Shown one piece after another: positions 27,727 to 37,576 of a stretch of DNA of 64,000 nucleotides. The notes under the pieces were generated by a model. It was not told the origin of the DNA and did no database searches. It saw only the letters and a list, made by a program, of their open reading frames with translations. Every line of letters starts with the position of its first letter. Positions within the stretch are counted from its first letter, which is position 1. Location of the stretch: contig CAJWFD010000003.1 of the NCBI GenBank assembly GCA_913031435.1, positions 1 through 64,000 of the forward strand. Direction: 5' to 3'. The stretch is from an uncultured Cryomorphaceae bacterium (lineage in GTDB: Bacteria > Bacteroidota > Bacteroidia > Flavobacteriales > Schleiferiaceae). The position numbers and the translations under genes are program-made.

Positions 27727-30126
27727 TTAGCGTAAGATGCTAATAGACCTAGATAGGTCGTTGATTCGTATGGTGTATACTCCGTTGGGAATGGTTTTGA
27801 TTGATAATTCTACGGAACCCTTGTTGACAGTTAAAATTCTCGATAGCGCCAGTACCCCATTCGTTTCAAATATTTGTACACTAGCGACATTTAATCCAGA
27901 TTGAAAACCATCTATTTTTAAGAGGTCCTGACTTGGGTTGGGATATATTCTAATTGGATTCTCCGATGCGTCCTCCATGCTAAGACCGTATTTGGCTTTA
28001 CCAATTCGATAAAAACCACTGAGTAACTGTGGGGTGAAAGACAAATTACCAACTCCAAAGTTCCCCACGGTTTGGTTCGTCACATTACTTAATGCAATAC
28101 CTGCACTAGGAAGCTCACCAGTTTTAAAATGACACAGTGTGAGTGAATCTCCCGAAATACTTGAGAGATCGTAATCAAGACCGCCTTGGGTTTGATTTTT
28201 ATTGTATTTGATCGTTACTTCAAAGGGTAGGGTCGTGGTGGTTGCCAGCGGTGGGTCATGGCTTCCTTCATACCCTATAAAGTATACGTGGTTAGACCCG
28301 ATTTCACCAGAGCCACTATACATGCCTTCAGTGCGATGGTGCCAGACATAGAACCTTCCGTTGAGGTTGTTTGGATTGCCCGTCGGAGTGATTTTCACCC
28401 CCGTATTTGTTAAGGTTTTAGTGCCTGATAATTCCGACCATTCAAAAGAATCATAGACAGAGGTTCCTAAAGACTCTGCACTGTCATTAATACTCAGCCA
28501 ATCTGCACCGCCTTGGAGATCTTGTATTCCCTGATAATTAGGGGAAAAATCACCAGAATACCCTAAAAAAACTTTACCCTGGTAGCCTGAATTATAGCTG
28601 TGTTTATAAAGCCATATTGGTGTTGATTTTCCCTGTGCAGATGCTCCATTGGGAATATTGCTCTGAATACGATGTAGTCTAATTGGTTGCTGTCCTGCAG
28701 TAAATGAGGTTTTTTTATGCGGTATAATGCCGTGGTATCCTGGCGTATAAATCCAATCCAACCAAAATTCGGTTAGGCTTGTTCCGGTAGCATTCTCTAA
28801 CGTTTGCTTGAAACTATCGACATCATAGTTTCCATACGTCTTTAGCGCAATGAGTTGTTTGATGCCATGTGAGAATAGCGAATCTCCAAGATATTCTCTT
28901 AAGTTATGCGCTACCATAGCGCCTTTTTGATACGTGTGCATGCCGTAAGTTTGATCCTGATTGACGCCACTTAACGAAAGATGACCTCCATCGCTTAAAG
29001 CAGCCTGTTTTAGTACGACTCCTTGATTTTTTTGTACGGTGCTGACATATTTCGATCGGCCATAGATCTTTTCCTCATAAAAGTGTGACCCAAACTCAGC
29101 GAATCCTTCGTTAATCCACATGTCTTGTGCCGTTGAGGTGGTGATTGCATTACCGAACCACATATGGGCAAGCTCATGTGCTATGATGTCTTCTCCGTTC
29201 AGATTTATATTGGCTAATGATCGTGGTAAATGAATCATTCCGGCATGCTCCATGGCGCCTGTAATGGTAAGCGCGTAACCTACTTTTTCGAAGGGGTACG
29301 GGCCGAACTCATGAACAAATGCATCGTATATATCATTTAAATGAACAAATCCGGCAGTCATATTGGCCGTGTCTTGCGTTCTGCCATAAATCTCAAATGG
29401 TATACCTCCATGGCTCCAACTCTGTTTTTGATAGTCAGAAACTGCGATACTTACTAGGTAAGAGGGTAAGGGTGCTTGGCCTTTCCAATGCCACACTAAA
29501 TCTCCTGTAATCAGGGTATCTACGGTGCTTAGAATACCGTTACTTACACCAACATTACTACTTGAGGTGGTAATGTTCATTTCTTCTAGAACGCATTTTT
29601 CAACAAAATTATCAAAGCAAGGGAAAACACTTCGTCCGTAAACATGAGGATTCGCAGCGAAACCAACACCTAAATTATAGTCATAGGCGCCGTCATGATG
29701 CATGCCGCCCCATCCACTGGCATCTTTAGTGGTTGCCCCGTGATAGTAGATGGTCCAATTCAATGAATCTCCTGCCAGCGCAGTATCTGAAACAATGAGA
29801 TGCTCACCAGACTGGTGGAACACTAAGGGGTCATTTATGGAGATCACACTATCCACGGTAAATCCAAGGAGATCGAAGCGTAGTTGTGTGAAATTTATGA
29901 TTACATCTATTTGATATTCAGCCTTCCCTATAAGCTGAGCGTTATCAAAACCCCTTGCATCGACATCAAGTTTTAACGATGTAAGATTGGCTGTATCTGA
30001 CCTTGAATTATAGTTGATTGGTGTGGTTGATTGGTAAACAGGCGCAAACTTGTTGTTTTGACAATTGAACTGTCCATTCACCGCAAGGTTAGTCAGCATT
30101 AGTAAAGCAAGTGCAACTTGTTTCAT
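27727..30126 (-). CDS. M1 family metallopeptidase with T9SS sorting domain
   Basis: A 799-residue secreted peptidase starting at ATG 30126, whose signal peptide is MKQVALALLMLTNLAVNG; an open 19-codon extension is discarded. The M1 catalytic core has the substrate-amine motif written GAMEH instead of the common GxMEN, the zinc site HELAHMWFG, and the third ligand in NEGFAEF, 18 residues on. A beta-rich region follows, and a T9SS type A domain (IRIYPNPSQDLLKIDGF) ends the protein. It should cleave N-terminal residues from peptides outside the cell or at the surface. It starts 4 bp after rlmB. Confidence 0.9.
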   Translation of the reverse strand: MKQVALALLMLTNLAVNGQFNCQNNKFAPVYQSTTPINYNSRSDTANLTSLKLDVDARGFDNAQLIGKAEYQIDVIINFTQLRFDLLGFTVDSVISINDPLVFHQSGEHLIVSDTALAGDSLNWTIYYHGATTKDASGWGGMHHDGAYDYNLGVGFAANPHVYGRSVFPCFDNFVEKCVLEEMNITTSSSNVGVSNGILSTVDTLITGDLVWHWKGQAPLPSYLVSIAVSDYQKQSWSHGGIPFEIYGRTQDTANMTAGFVHLNDIYDAFVHEFGPYPFEKVGYALTITGAMEHAGMIHLPRSLANINLNGEDIIAHELAHMWFGNAITTSTAQDMWINEGFAEFGSHFYEEKIYGRSKYVSTVQKNQGVVLKQAALSDGGHLSLSGVNQDQTYGMHTYQKGAMVAHNLREYLGDSLFSHGIKQLIALKTYGNYDVDSFKQTLENATGTSLTEFWLDWIYTPGYHGIIPHKKTSFTAGQQPIRLHRIQSNIPNGASAQGKSTPIWLYKHSYNSGYQGKVFLGYSGDFSPNYQGIQDLQGGADWLSINDSAESLGTSVYDSFEWSELSGTKTLTNTGVKITPTGNPNNLNGRFYVWHHRTEGMYSGSGEIGSNHVYFIGYEGSHDPPLATTTTLPFEVTIKYNKNQTQGGLDYDLSSISGDSLTLCHFKTGELPSAGIALSNVTNQTVGNFGVGNLSFTPQLLSGFYRIGKAKYGLSMEDASENPIRIYPNPSQDLLKIDGFQSGLNVASVQIFETNGVLALSRILTVNKGSVELSIKTIPNGVYTIRINDLSRSISILR

Positions 30127-30130
30127 CTTT

Positions 30131-30868
30131 CTAAGCTTTTCTTTGGCGTACCGCCTCATAAAGTAGCACACCTGTAGCGACACTAACGTTCAGTGAATTG
30201 ATCTGCCCGGACATAGGAATTAAGGCTTGGGCATCAGAAAGTTGAATTAAACTCTTGTGCACACCTGTTTCTTCGTTTCCCATGATTAACATACAGCCCT
30301 CTTTAAATGGAGCGGCATACATGTCTGTTTCTGTTTTCTCTGTAGCTGCAACTACTTTTAATCCCAAGCTTTGTGCTACAAACAAAGCATCTTTCATATG
30401 AGCGACTTTACACACTGGCACTTCAAGAAGCGCACCCGTTGAGGTTCTAATCGCATCAGCACTGACCGGCGCACTGTCGTTCTTCGGAATCACAATAGCG
30501 TCAACCCCGCAGCAATCAGCTGTCCGCGCGATGGCTCCAAAATTTCTTACATCGGTAATTCTGTCAAGTGCTAGAATTAATGGCACCCTCCCTTGTTCTT
30601 GAGCAGCAACTATGATTTCCTCTAAATCAAAAAAGTCAATAGGGCTTAGGTAAGCAACAGCACCTTGATGATTTCCTCTGGTAACTCTGTCAAGTTTCTC
30701 TACCGGAACATATTTAGGTTCAATACCAGCATCTCTGAGTGTACCTTCAAGTTGAGCGTACAAAGATCCACTAAGTCCCTTTTGAAGGAATACTTTTTCA
30801 ATGGTTTGGTTGTCTTGAACTGCCTGAAGAATAGGACGTAGTCCGTATATAAGTTGATCGTTTGTCAT
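30131..30868 (-). CDS. rlmB: 23S rRNA (guanosine-2'-O)-methyltransferase RlmB
   Basis: A 245-residue SPOUT-class enzyme. The small N-terminal substrate-binding domain (IYGLRPILQAV) is followed by the trefoil-knot methyltransferase domain: ALDRITDVRNFGAIARTA, IRTSTGALLEVPV, LIMGNEETGV and IPMSGQINSLNVSVATGV. The family methylates the ribose of G2251 in 23S rRNA; the TrmH group is related, so the exact nucleotide is inferred. Only 2 bp separate it from rmuC. Confidence 0.9.
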   Translation of the reverse strand: MTNDQLIYGLRPILQAVQDNQTIEKVFLQKGLSGSLYAQLEGTLRDAGIEPKYVPVEKLDRVTRGNHQGAVAYLSPIDFFDLEEIIVAAQEQGRVPLILALDRITDVRNFGAIARTADCCGVDAIVIPKNDSAPVSADAIRTSTGALLEVPVCKVAHMKDALFVAQSLGLKVVAATEKTETDMYAAPFKEGCMLIMGNEETGVHKSLIQLSDAQALIPMSGQINSLNVSVATGVLLYEAVRQRKA

Positions 30869-30870
30869 GT

Positions 30871-32262
30871 TTACTGTTCTGAGGATTTGTCCTCAATTTT
30901 TTTATCTGAATATTCACCTAGATCTGCACGATCTACTAATCTATTGTCCAATTCTTTTTTAGTCTTACTTCCCAGCTTTTTCAGTCGTTCTACCTGCGAA
31001 ATGAGGTTACCTCTGCCTTCTACCATTTTATTCATAGTGTCTTGGTAGGTGTTTTGCGCTGTTTTGAATTGCTGGCCTAGTCGTGTGAGGTCTTCACTAA
31101 GCCCAACAAATTTGTCATAGAGCTTTCCTCCAGCCTCGGCAATTTCAATTACGTTTTTGGTCTGTTTCTCTTGACGCCAAGCCATAGCGATCGTCTTTAA
31201 GGTCGCTAGTAAGGTAGAAGTAGAAACTAATATTATTTTTCGCGAAAAAGCATATTCATATAAACCACCGTCAAATTTTGTAGCCTCCATAAATGCAGCT
31301 TCGATAGGAATAAATAACAGGACAAATTCTGGCGTATCTCCTCCATAAAGCTGAGGGTAATCTTTTTCACCCAGCCCTTTAATATGGTTCTGAATACTAA
31401 CGACAAGGGCCTTCATGCTGGTTTGAGCCAATTCATTATTCTCGGCATTCACGTGATTATCCCATGAAACAAGACTTACCTTAGAGTCGATGATGATTTT
31501 TTTGTTTTCAGGCAGCTGAATGATCACATCAGGCTGAAGCCTTTTGCCATCTGCTGTAGTTTCACTGTTTTGAACGAAGTATTCTTTGTCTTTGCCTAGA
31601 CCACTCATTTCTAGTGCCCGTTCTAGCACAAACTCTCCCCAGTTACCTTGTTTCTTGGTATCGCCGCGCAAAGCCTTCGCTAAGCCACTTGCTTCTGCAG
31701 ATAGTTGGGCATTCATATTCTGCAGGGTTTGAATATTAGCCATCAAGGCTCCGGAATTTTTAAGCTCCTCTTTGTGGCTCTCCTTTACGGTACTTTCAAA
31801 GTCGGTTAGCTTTTGTTTAAATGGAGCAAGAAGTTTGTCTATAGCTTCCGAATTCGTTGCTTTAAACTGCGTTGATTTCTCTTCAAGAACTTGACTAGCC
31901 AGTACCTTAAATTCATTAGTCATTTGCTCTTTTGCCGCAGCAGCCTCTTTTTTTTGAGTGTCAAACGTATTTTTTTGGTCTTGTAATCTTTCTTGACTCG
32001 CGGTTAATTCAGCGCTTAGTGCGCTATGATTTTTCGCACTCTGTATTTGAATGTTCTTGAGTTCTTCTTCCGATCTACGAAGTGCATCTTCGGTTTTCTC
32101 GAGTTTTAATTTCGCGTCTTCTAATTGACTTTGAATCCAGCCTGGTAGTTCATTGGAGTTAAAGGATACAGGCTCGCTTTTTGAAGTCCTGTTTTGACGC
32201 AGCAGGAAATAAGCGACTAGCGCGATGTTTAGAACCAAAAAATAGATCCATGGATCACTCAT
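30871..32262 (-). CDS. rmuC: DNA recombination protein RmuC
   Basis: A 463-residue protein with an N-terminal membrane anchor (IYFLVLNIALVAYFLL, 6-21), a long charged coiled coil (about 45-180), and the RmuC domain with GNWGEFVLERALE and IIDSKVSLVSWD, a PD-(D/E)xK-like nuclease fold. The C-terminal tail is again coiled-coil. RmuC limits inversions at short inverted repeats in Escherichia coli; its biochemical activity is poorly defined. It lies in the ung-rmuC-rlmB-peptidase run. Confidence 0.92.
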   Translation of the reverse strand: MSDPWIYFLVLNIALVAYFLLRQNRTSKSEPVSFNSNELPGWIQSQLEDAKLKLEKTEDALRRSEEELKNIQIQSAKNHSALSAELTASQERLQDQKNTFDTQKKEAAAAKEQMTNEFKVLASQVLEEKSTQFKATNSEAIDKLLAPFKQKLTDFESTVKESHKEELKNSGALMANIQTLQNMNAQLSAEASGLAKALRGDTKKQGNWGEFVLERALEMSGLGKDKEYFVQNSETTADGKRLQPDVIIQLPENKKIIIDSKVSLVSWDNHVNAENNELAQTSMKALVVSIQNHIKGLGEKDYPQLYGGDTPEFVLLFIPIEAAFMEATKFDGGLYEYAFSRKIILVSTSTLLATLKTIAMAWRQEKQTKNVIEIAEAGGKLYDKFVGLSEDLTRLGQQFKTAQNTYQDTMNKMVEGRGNLISQVERLKKLGSKTKKELDNRLVDRADLGEYSDKKIEDKSSEQ

Positions 32263-32282
32263 GTAAGTAGTTGTTTATCAGT

Positions 32283-33002
32283 TTAGAACAGGGTTTTTTG
32301 TCCGTTAGACTGCAGTGCCCAATGTACGACTTCTAGGCCTCTTTTTTCGCGTTCTTCGTTAAATCTTGAGAAAGGCTTCGACCCATAAAACCCTCTGTAT
32401 ACACTTAACGGCGAGGGGTGCGGCGCTTTTATGAGTATAGGATGGCTGCTACCAAGTTCCAAAATCACTTTTTCAGCTAATCTAAGTGCAGGTATACCCA
32501 AACAAATAAAGCCAGCATTAGGCTGGTGTTTTAGAACAAATTTTATTGAATTTAATGTGAATTGCTCCCATCCCTTTTTCGCATGCGAACCTGGCCTTGA
32601 TTCCTCTACGGTTAATACCGTATTGAGTAAAAGCACGCCGTTTTTCGCCCAATGGGTCAGTTCACCATTCTTGGGCTTATGTTGGTTTAAATCGTCACAA
32701 TATTCCTTGAATATATTCTTTAATGAAGGTGGAGGTTTACTCTTTGAGGATACGCTAAAGGAAAGTCCGTTTGCCTGACCAGCACCGTGATAGGGATCTT
32801 GGCCTAACAGAATGCATTTCACATCTGTTGGTCTACAATGTGCAAAGGCGCTAAAGATCAAATCCTGTTTCGGATAGATTTTTTTCGTGGCGTACTCGGT
32901 CGTTAAAAAGCCCTCTAGATCTGTCAGATAAGGCTTAGTTTGTTCTACTTTGAAAAACTCATTCCAAGATTTAGGTACTATTGTGGAAAGGAATGTGCTC
33001 AT
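32283..33002 (-). CDS. ung: Uracil-DNA glycosylase
   Basis: The 239-residue family 1 enzyme removes uracil from DNA. It carries the water-activating loop LLGQDPYHG, the uracil-binding region, and the DNA-intercalating loop HPSPLSVYRGF near the C-terminus. I start at ATG 33002 (MSTFLSTIVPKSW); a TTG 15 codons upstream opens the frame but adds no family sequence. It is the first gene of the leftward operon. No consensus -7 box was found in the 71-bp spacer. Confidence 0.96.
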   Translation of the reverse strand: MSTFLSTIVPKSWNEFFKVEQTKPYLTDLEGFLTTEYATKKIYPKQDLIFSAFAHCRPTDVKCILLGQDPYHGAGQANGLSFSVSSKSKPPPSLKNIFKEYCDDLNQHKPKNGELTHWAKNGVLLLNTVLTVEESRPGSHAKKGWEQFTLNSIKFVLKHQPNAGFICLGIPALRLAEKVILELGSSHPILIKAPHPSPLSVYRGFYGSKPFSRFNEEREKRGLEVVHWALQSNGQKTLF

Positions 33003-33073
33003 TGAGTAAGAAGTTTGGTCTACGAACGTTATTTTTACAATTCGCAATTTAAGTAAAACGCAAGTTTTAAACT

Positions 33074-33193
33074 ATGAAAAAGGTATTATCCATTGCCGTT
33101 GTGATCGTTGCAACCCTCGCAATCACTTCTTGTGGCACTGCCGAAAAATGTCCATCTTATTCTCATGTTGAGCTTCCTACGCAACAAGGATAA
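33074..33193 (+). CDS. 39-residue lipoprotein
   Basis: The short frame encodes MKKVLSIAVVIVATLAITSC then 19 residues (GTAEKCPSYSHVELPTQQG). A positively charged N-terminus, a hydrophobic stretch and the lipobox ITSC with Cys20 predict an SPII-processed lipoprotein of 20 mature residues. A second cysteine in KCPSY lies just after. Its last 29 bp overlap ytxJ in another frame, so the two are probably cotranscribed. The role is unknown; similar short lipoproteins with a Cys-x-x-Tyr segment recur in Flavobacteriia to my recollection. Confidence 0.65.
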   Translation: MKKVLSIAVVIVATLAITSCGTAEKCPSYSHVELPTQQG

Positions 33194-33554
33194 GAACCAG
33201 GAGTCCAAAGTTGGACTTCCTTTTTTATACCCGCAATCCTTCGAGGAATTGGCGGGTATTCTTCGTTATAAAGGGACTACTTTTATATACAAGCATAGCA
33301 CGAGGTGCAGTGTAAGTCTATTCGCGATGAAACGACTCCTAATGACTGAGGTGGAAGAACGGGAACAGTGGGTGTACATAGATGTTGTTGCTCAAAGACC
33401 TCTTTCTTTGGCCTTAGCTGAGGATTTAAAGGTTGAACATCAAAGTCCACAGTTGATCGTAATTAAAGAAGGAAAAGTTCACGCACACGCATCCCACCAG
33501 GGCGTAAATGAAGATACAATTGATATTTGGCGCAAAAGCTTAGCTGAAGCGTGA
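33165..33554 (+). CDS. ytxJ: Bacillithiol-system redox-active protein YtxJ
   Basis: The 129-residue thioredoxin-fold protein has the YtxJ signature: a single-cysteine active site in FIYKHSTRCSVSLFAMKRL, followed by the cis-proline strand HQSPQLIVIKEGKVHAHASH. YtxJ-type bacilliredoxins remove bacillithiol from S-bacillithiolated proteins. The ATG at 33165 gives MLSFLRNKD; a TTG 19 codons earlier opens the frame but reads through the lipoprotein gene. It overlaps that lipoprotein by 29 bp and is 30 bp before lipA. A bacillithiol transferase-like gene lies in the same direction at 37653. Confidence 0.87.
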   Translation: MLSFLRNKDKNQESKVGLPFLYPQSFEELAGILRYKGTTFIYKHSTRCSVSLFAMKRLLMTEVEEREQWVYIDVVAQRPLSLALAEDLKVEHQSPQLIVIKEGKVHAHASHQGVNEDTIDIWRKSLAEA

Positions 33555-33584
33555 ACAAGAAACTGTTTTTAAGGTTTTAAACAT

Positions 33585-34472
33585 ATGGTAGATCAACCCG
33601 ACATAAAAACTAAACAAGTAGCAATACAGCGCGTTAAAAAACCGAAGTGGTTGCGTGTGAAACTGCCAACGGGTGAGAATTATAAAAATGTTCGTGGTTT
33701 AGTTGATAAATATAAGCTTCACACTATTTGTGAATCAGGCCATTGTCCGAACATGGGCGAATGCTGGGGTGCCGGTACAGCGACATTCATGATATTAGGC
33801 AATATATGTACGCGGTCTTGTGGTTTCTGTAATGTCGCTACTGGCCGTCCTCTCTCTGTAGATTGGGAAGAACCAGAGAAGGTTGCCAGGAGTGTTAAGC
33901 TTATGAAAATCAAACACGCTGTTTTAACCTCTGTTGATAGAGATGATTTAGCAGATGGCGGTTCCATAATATGGAAGGAAACTGTTGATGCTATAAGAAG
34001 AATATCTCCGAATACGACCATGGAGACTTTGATTCCTGATTTCAAAGGTGAGTTACATAATGTAGACAGAATTATAGAAGCGAACCCGGAAATAGTTAGT
34101 CACAACATTGAAACGGTTCGTAGATTAACAAGAAAAGTAAGAATTCAAGCTCAATTTGACCGATCATTATCGGTGCTCAAGTATTTAAAAGAAAAAGGCA
34201 TCCAAAGGACCAAAAGTGGTATCATGTTGGGCTTGGGTGAAACAGAAGACGAGGTTTTAGATGCAATGAAGGACCTACGTAAGGCAGATGTTGATGTAGT
34301 GACTATAGGACAATATCTCCAGCCAACACCTAGGCACCTCCCTGTAGTTGAGTTTGTTACGCCAGAAGTATTTGAAAGATTAAAAGAAATTGGATTAAAA
34401 ATGGGCTTCAAACATGTGGAAAGTGGACCCTTAGTTCGCAGTTCATATCATGCAGAAAAGCACTTGCTATAA
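33585..34472 (+). CDS. lipA: Lipoyl synthase
   Basis: A 295-residue radical-SAM enzyme. The auxiliary cluster motif [13 protein letters not shown] supplies the sulfur that is consumed; the radical-SAM cluster motif [10 protein letters not shown] follows; the C-terminal VRSSYHAEK holds the serine ligand of the auxiliary cluster. It inserts two sulfurs into protein-bound octanoate to make lipoyl groups for 2-oxoacid dehydrogenases and the glycine cleavage system. No lipB is adjacent. Confidence 0.97.
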   Translation: MVDQPDIKTKQVAIQRVKKPKWLRVKLPTGENYKNVRGLVDKYKLHTICESGHCPNMGECWGAGTATFMILGNICTRSCGFCNVATGRPLSVDWEEPEKVARSVKLMKIKHAVLTSVDRDDLADGGSIIWKETVDAIRRISPNTTMETLIPDFKGELHNVDRIIEANPEIVSHNIETVRRLTRKVRIQAQFDRSLSVLKYLKEKGIQRTKSGIMLGLGETEDEVLDAMKDLRKADVDVVTIGQYLQPTPRHLPVVEFVTPEVFERLKEIGLKMGFKHVESGPLVRSSYHAEKHLL

Positions 34473-34525
34473 TGGGGTTTAGACCTTATTTTTATAAAAT
34501 AAGAAACAGAGTTACTTTACTACAC

Positions 34526-37500
34526 ATGAAAAAAGGAATACAATTCGCCATTTTAGGCACTCTTTTTATTGCCGCCGTATTATTCGTGATTCCGTCACAG
34601 GAGTCCGTATACCAGCCAAGGATTCAAAACGAGCAAGGTGCTGCCGGCGCTGCTGCTTACTTGCATGGTTTGCGTGCGAACCAAGTTACTGGTGAAGTTA
34701 ATCAGGAGGATATATTAAGTGCTATTGAGGGCTTGAAGAATGCACCTGAAAGTTCACTAGGTCTTTCCTGGGCTGAGCGTGGACCAGACAATAGAGGTGG
34801 TAGAACGCGTGGCTTCGCTATAAACCCAAGCACTCCCTCAGAAATGTATGCTGGTTCTGTTAGTGGAGGATTATATTTTAGCAACACATCAGGTCTGAGC
34901 TGGACAGAAGTGAATCCTGAGCAAGAAAATCTTGCCGTCATGTCAGTAGCTTACTCTGCTAATGGAGATGTTTACTATTGTACAGGTGAAGGTCTTTATA
35001 ACTATTGGACGACCGGTTACGGGGCGTCAACATCATCGGGATTTCCAGGCGCAGGTGTCTTTAAAAAAGGTGCTAGTGAAACAGAATTCAGTCAATTGGC
35101 GGCCACGGCAGGTTTTTCATCAATTGGTGTGATTGTTACTGATCCATCGGACAATGATATACTCTACATGGCTACAAGTGCAGGTATTCGTCGATCAAAG
35201 AATGCTGGAACTACTTGGGATAATCCTATCTCGGGTATTGGTTCCAATGGAACTTGTTGGGATGTTAATATTGATGCAGGTGGTAACATCTGGGCAACTC
35301 TTGGTGGTAGAATTGTTAAATCTACTGATGGATTTGATTCTTGGGAAGAGATTAGTAAATCTAGCGCCAACTCAACAAGTCTACCGCGTAGTGGTGGACG
35401 TGTGATGTTCGCTTCTGCTAGAAATGATGCAGACTATGTTTATGCTGTATTTATTACTTCGAATGGCGCATTAGGTGGCGTTTATCGCACTACTGATGGT
35501 GGGGATACCTGGTCAAAAATAGGTCAAAAATCTACTTATTTTGATCCTTTTTGTCGTACTGGCGGTTCATGTCAGGGGACTTATGATTTAGCCGTTGGAG
35601 TCGACGCTGCAAATAAAAATAGAATTATCGTAGGCGGTATTTTCGTTTGGGAATGGGAACTAGGACAAGGCTGGAATCAAGTAAATGGATTTGGCCCATT
35701 TAATATACATTCTGATAATCATGATGTAGTTTGGCATCCAACGGACAGCATGAAGGTATATATCGTTAATGACGGGGGTATCTATTTTTCAAATAACGCG
35801 GGTAGTACTTGGCAGACACTCAACAAAAATTATGTAACTACCCAATTCTACAATATAGGCATCTCCTCAGATCGTCATGTAATAGGAGGTACACAGGATA
35901 ATGGGAGTTTCGTTATGGATGGCTCCGGAAACACACCAAATACTGGTCGTAGTTTAGGCGGTGTAGATGGTTTTTCAGGTGATGGTGGTTTCTCTACGAT
36001 CTCTTGGCTAGTACCTAAAATTTATTTCACAGAATATCAAGAAGGAAGAATAGGAAGAAGCGAAAATAAGGGTCAAACATTTAGTTCATTCTGGGATACG
36101 CGTTCTGCTACTGGAATTGGTTCATGGATGACTCCTTTTTACTTGCATGAAAATAGCAATGATGCATTGAGTTCAGATTCAGTACAGTTTAAAGTAATTC
36201 AAGCAATACGATCTTTAGGATTCGCGAATGCAGGACAGGATACTTTTACGTCAAACATCAAGCCTATTCAAGAGAGTGCGTTAATGAATGCTTCTACTTT
36301 TAGGGTAACAAGTGGAACTTTACTGATTACCTCTGATGCTAATGGAAACCTAAGTGGAGATGGTGTAGGATCTTTTGATGCTACAACTGGTGACTTTACG
36401 GTGGTGTTCAATAATTCACCAGCAGTAGAAATTATCGCTAAAGTCGATGTAAGTTATGCTACTGGTTCAGAATTGGTTTTAGGTTCTAATACGAACGGCC
36501 TGCCTTTCAAGTATACTATCTCAGGTGCTTTAGGTATGGGTGATAGTGTCATCGTTCAAGATCCTGTAAGCAGTATGTTTATTGTAGGTTTTAGCGGCTC
36601 AGTTTGGATGACTCGTGGTGCATTAGACTTCAGTATTACTCCGGATTGGTATAAACTAGCAAATGTCAATGGTACAGTTCAAGCTGTCGAGGTAAGTGCA
36701 GATGGAAATTATGCATGGATAGGGACGGAGAGTGGTAGAATTTACCGTATTTCTGGACTTTCAAATGCACGCTCGTACACGTCTTCTGATCTAGATAGTG
36801 GTCAGGTAGATGTTCAGGTAGACTTGATTCAAAGTGTCGCAGGACGAAGGGTAACGAGCATCTCTGTTGATCCTAATAACAATGACCGTGTCTTATTTAC
36901 TTTGGGTAATTACGGAAATCAGAATTTTGTTTACTACAGTACGAATGCTACTTCGTCTAATGCAAACTTTATTGTTAAAGATGGAAACCTGGGTAACTTC
37001 CCCGTCTACTCTTCTACGTTTGATAAAGGGGAAAGTGCAAACGTGATTATAGGAACGGAATTTGGTATTTTCTCTACTGATAATATCAATGTAACGAGTC
37101 CTTCATGGAGTACTGATAATTCAGGTCTTGCGAGAGTGCCAGTATTTACGCTGAAACAATACAGAACAAACAAGAGCAGTACCAACGATATAGAGGTAAA
37201 AGAAGGTGATATATTCGCGGGTACTTTCGGTCGTGGTACCTTCCAAACAACTAGTCTAATGACTTCGCGTCCAATCAGTGTTCCAGAGAATAGTGGGTTA
37301 GATCTTACGGTTGAGGGAATGAAACTTTTCCCTAATCCAGCAGTAGATTATACAACGTTGGAATTGGAGTTGTCAGAAGGAAGTTATACTGCTGAGGTGG
37401 TAGACTTGAATGGCCGTACGGTTCGGACTAGTATAATAAATGCGAGCACTTCTGGTCGTCAAGAATTCAAATTGAATGTTACAGGCCTAAGCAATGGTCT

Positions 37501-37561
37501 ATACATTATTGGGATTCAAGGCAAATCAGATTCATATTCAAGATTAATGATCGCTCATTAA
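34526..37561 (+). CDS. T9SS-exported VPS10/sortilin-like beta-propeller protein
   Basis: A 1011-residue secreted protein starting at ATG 34526 (MKKGIQFAILGTLFIAAVLF, signal or anchor). An upstream ATG overlapping the lipA stop would add 18 residues ahead of the signal and is less likely. BNR/sortilin-type propeller repeats are frequent (SGLSWTEVNP, AGTTWDNPIS, GGDTWSKIG, AGSTWQTLN). The last roughly 75 residues are a T9SS type A sorting domain (MKLFPNPAVDYTTLELEL). Flavobacterial relatives are often called glycosyl hydrolases on the basis of Asp-box repeats; enzyme activity is unproven. A strong terminator follows. Confidence 0.88.
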   Translation: MKKGIQFAILGTLFIAAVLFVIPSQESVYQPRIQNEQGAAGAAAYLHGLRANQVTGEVNQEDILSAIEGLKNAPESSLGLSWAERGPDNRGGRTRGFAINPSTPSEMYAGSVSGGLYFSNTSGLSWTEVNPEQENLAVMSVAYSANGDVYYCTGEGLYNYWTTGYGASTSSGFPGAGVFKKGASETEFSQLAATAGFSSIGVIVTDPSDNDILYMATSAGIRRSKNAGTTWDNPISGIGSNGTCWDVNIDAGGNIWATLGGRIVKSTDGFDSWEEISKSSANSTSLPRSGGRVMFASARNDADYVYAVFITSNGALGGVYRTTDGGDTWSKIGQKSTYFDPFCRTGGSCQGTYDLAVGVDAANKNRIIVGGIFVWEWELGQGWNQVNGFGPFNIHSDNHDVVWHPTDSMKVYIVNDGGIYFSNNAGSTWQTLNKNYVTTQFYNIGISSDRHVIGGTQDNGSFVMDGSGNTPNTGRSLGGVDGFSGDGGFSTISWLVPKIYFTEYQEGRIGRSENKGQTFSSFWDTRSATGIGSWMTPFYLHENSNDALSSDSVQFKVIQAIRSLGFANAGQDTFTSNIKPIQESALMNASTFRVTSGTLLITSDANGNLSGDGVGSFDATTGDFTVVFNNSPAVEIIAKVDVSYATGSELVLGSNTNGLPFKYTISGALGMGDSVIVQDPVSSMFIVGFSGSVWMTRGALDFSITPDWYKLANVNGTVQAVEVSADGNYAWIGTESGRIYRISGLSNARSYTSSDLDSGQVDVQVDLIQSVAGRRVTSISVDPNNNDRVLFTLGNYGNQNFVYYSTNATSSNANFIVKDGNLGNFPVYSSTFDKGESANVIIGTEFGIFSTDNINVTSPSWSTDNSGLARVPVFTLKQYRTNKSSTNDIEVKEGDIFAGTFGRGTFQTTSLMTSRPISVPENSGLDLTVEGMKLFPNPAVDYTTLELELSEGSYTAEVVDLNGRTVRTSIINASTSGRQEFKLNVTGLSNGLYIIGIQGKSDSYSRLMIAH

Positions 37562-37576
37562 TTAAACATAACAAGC

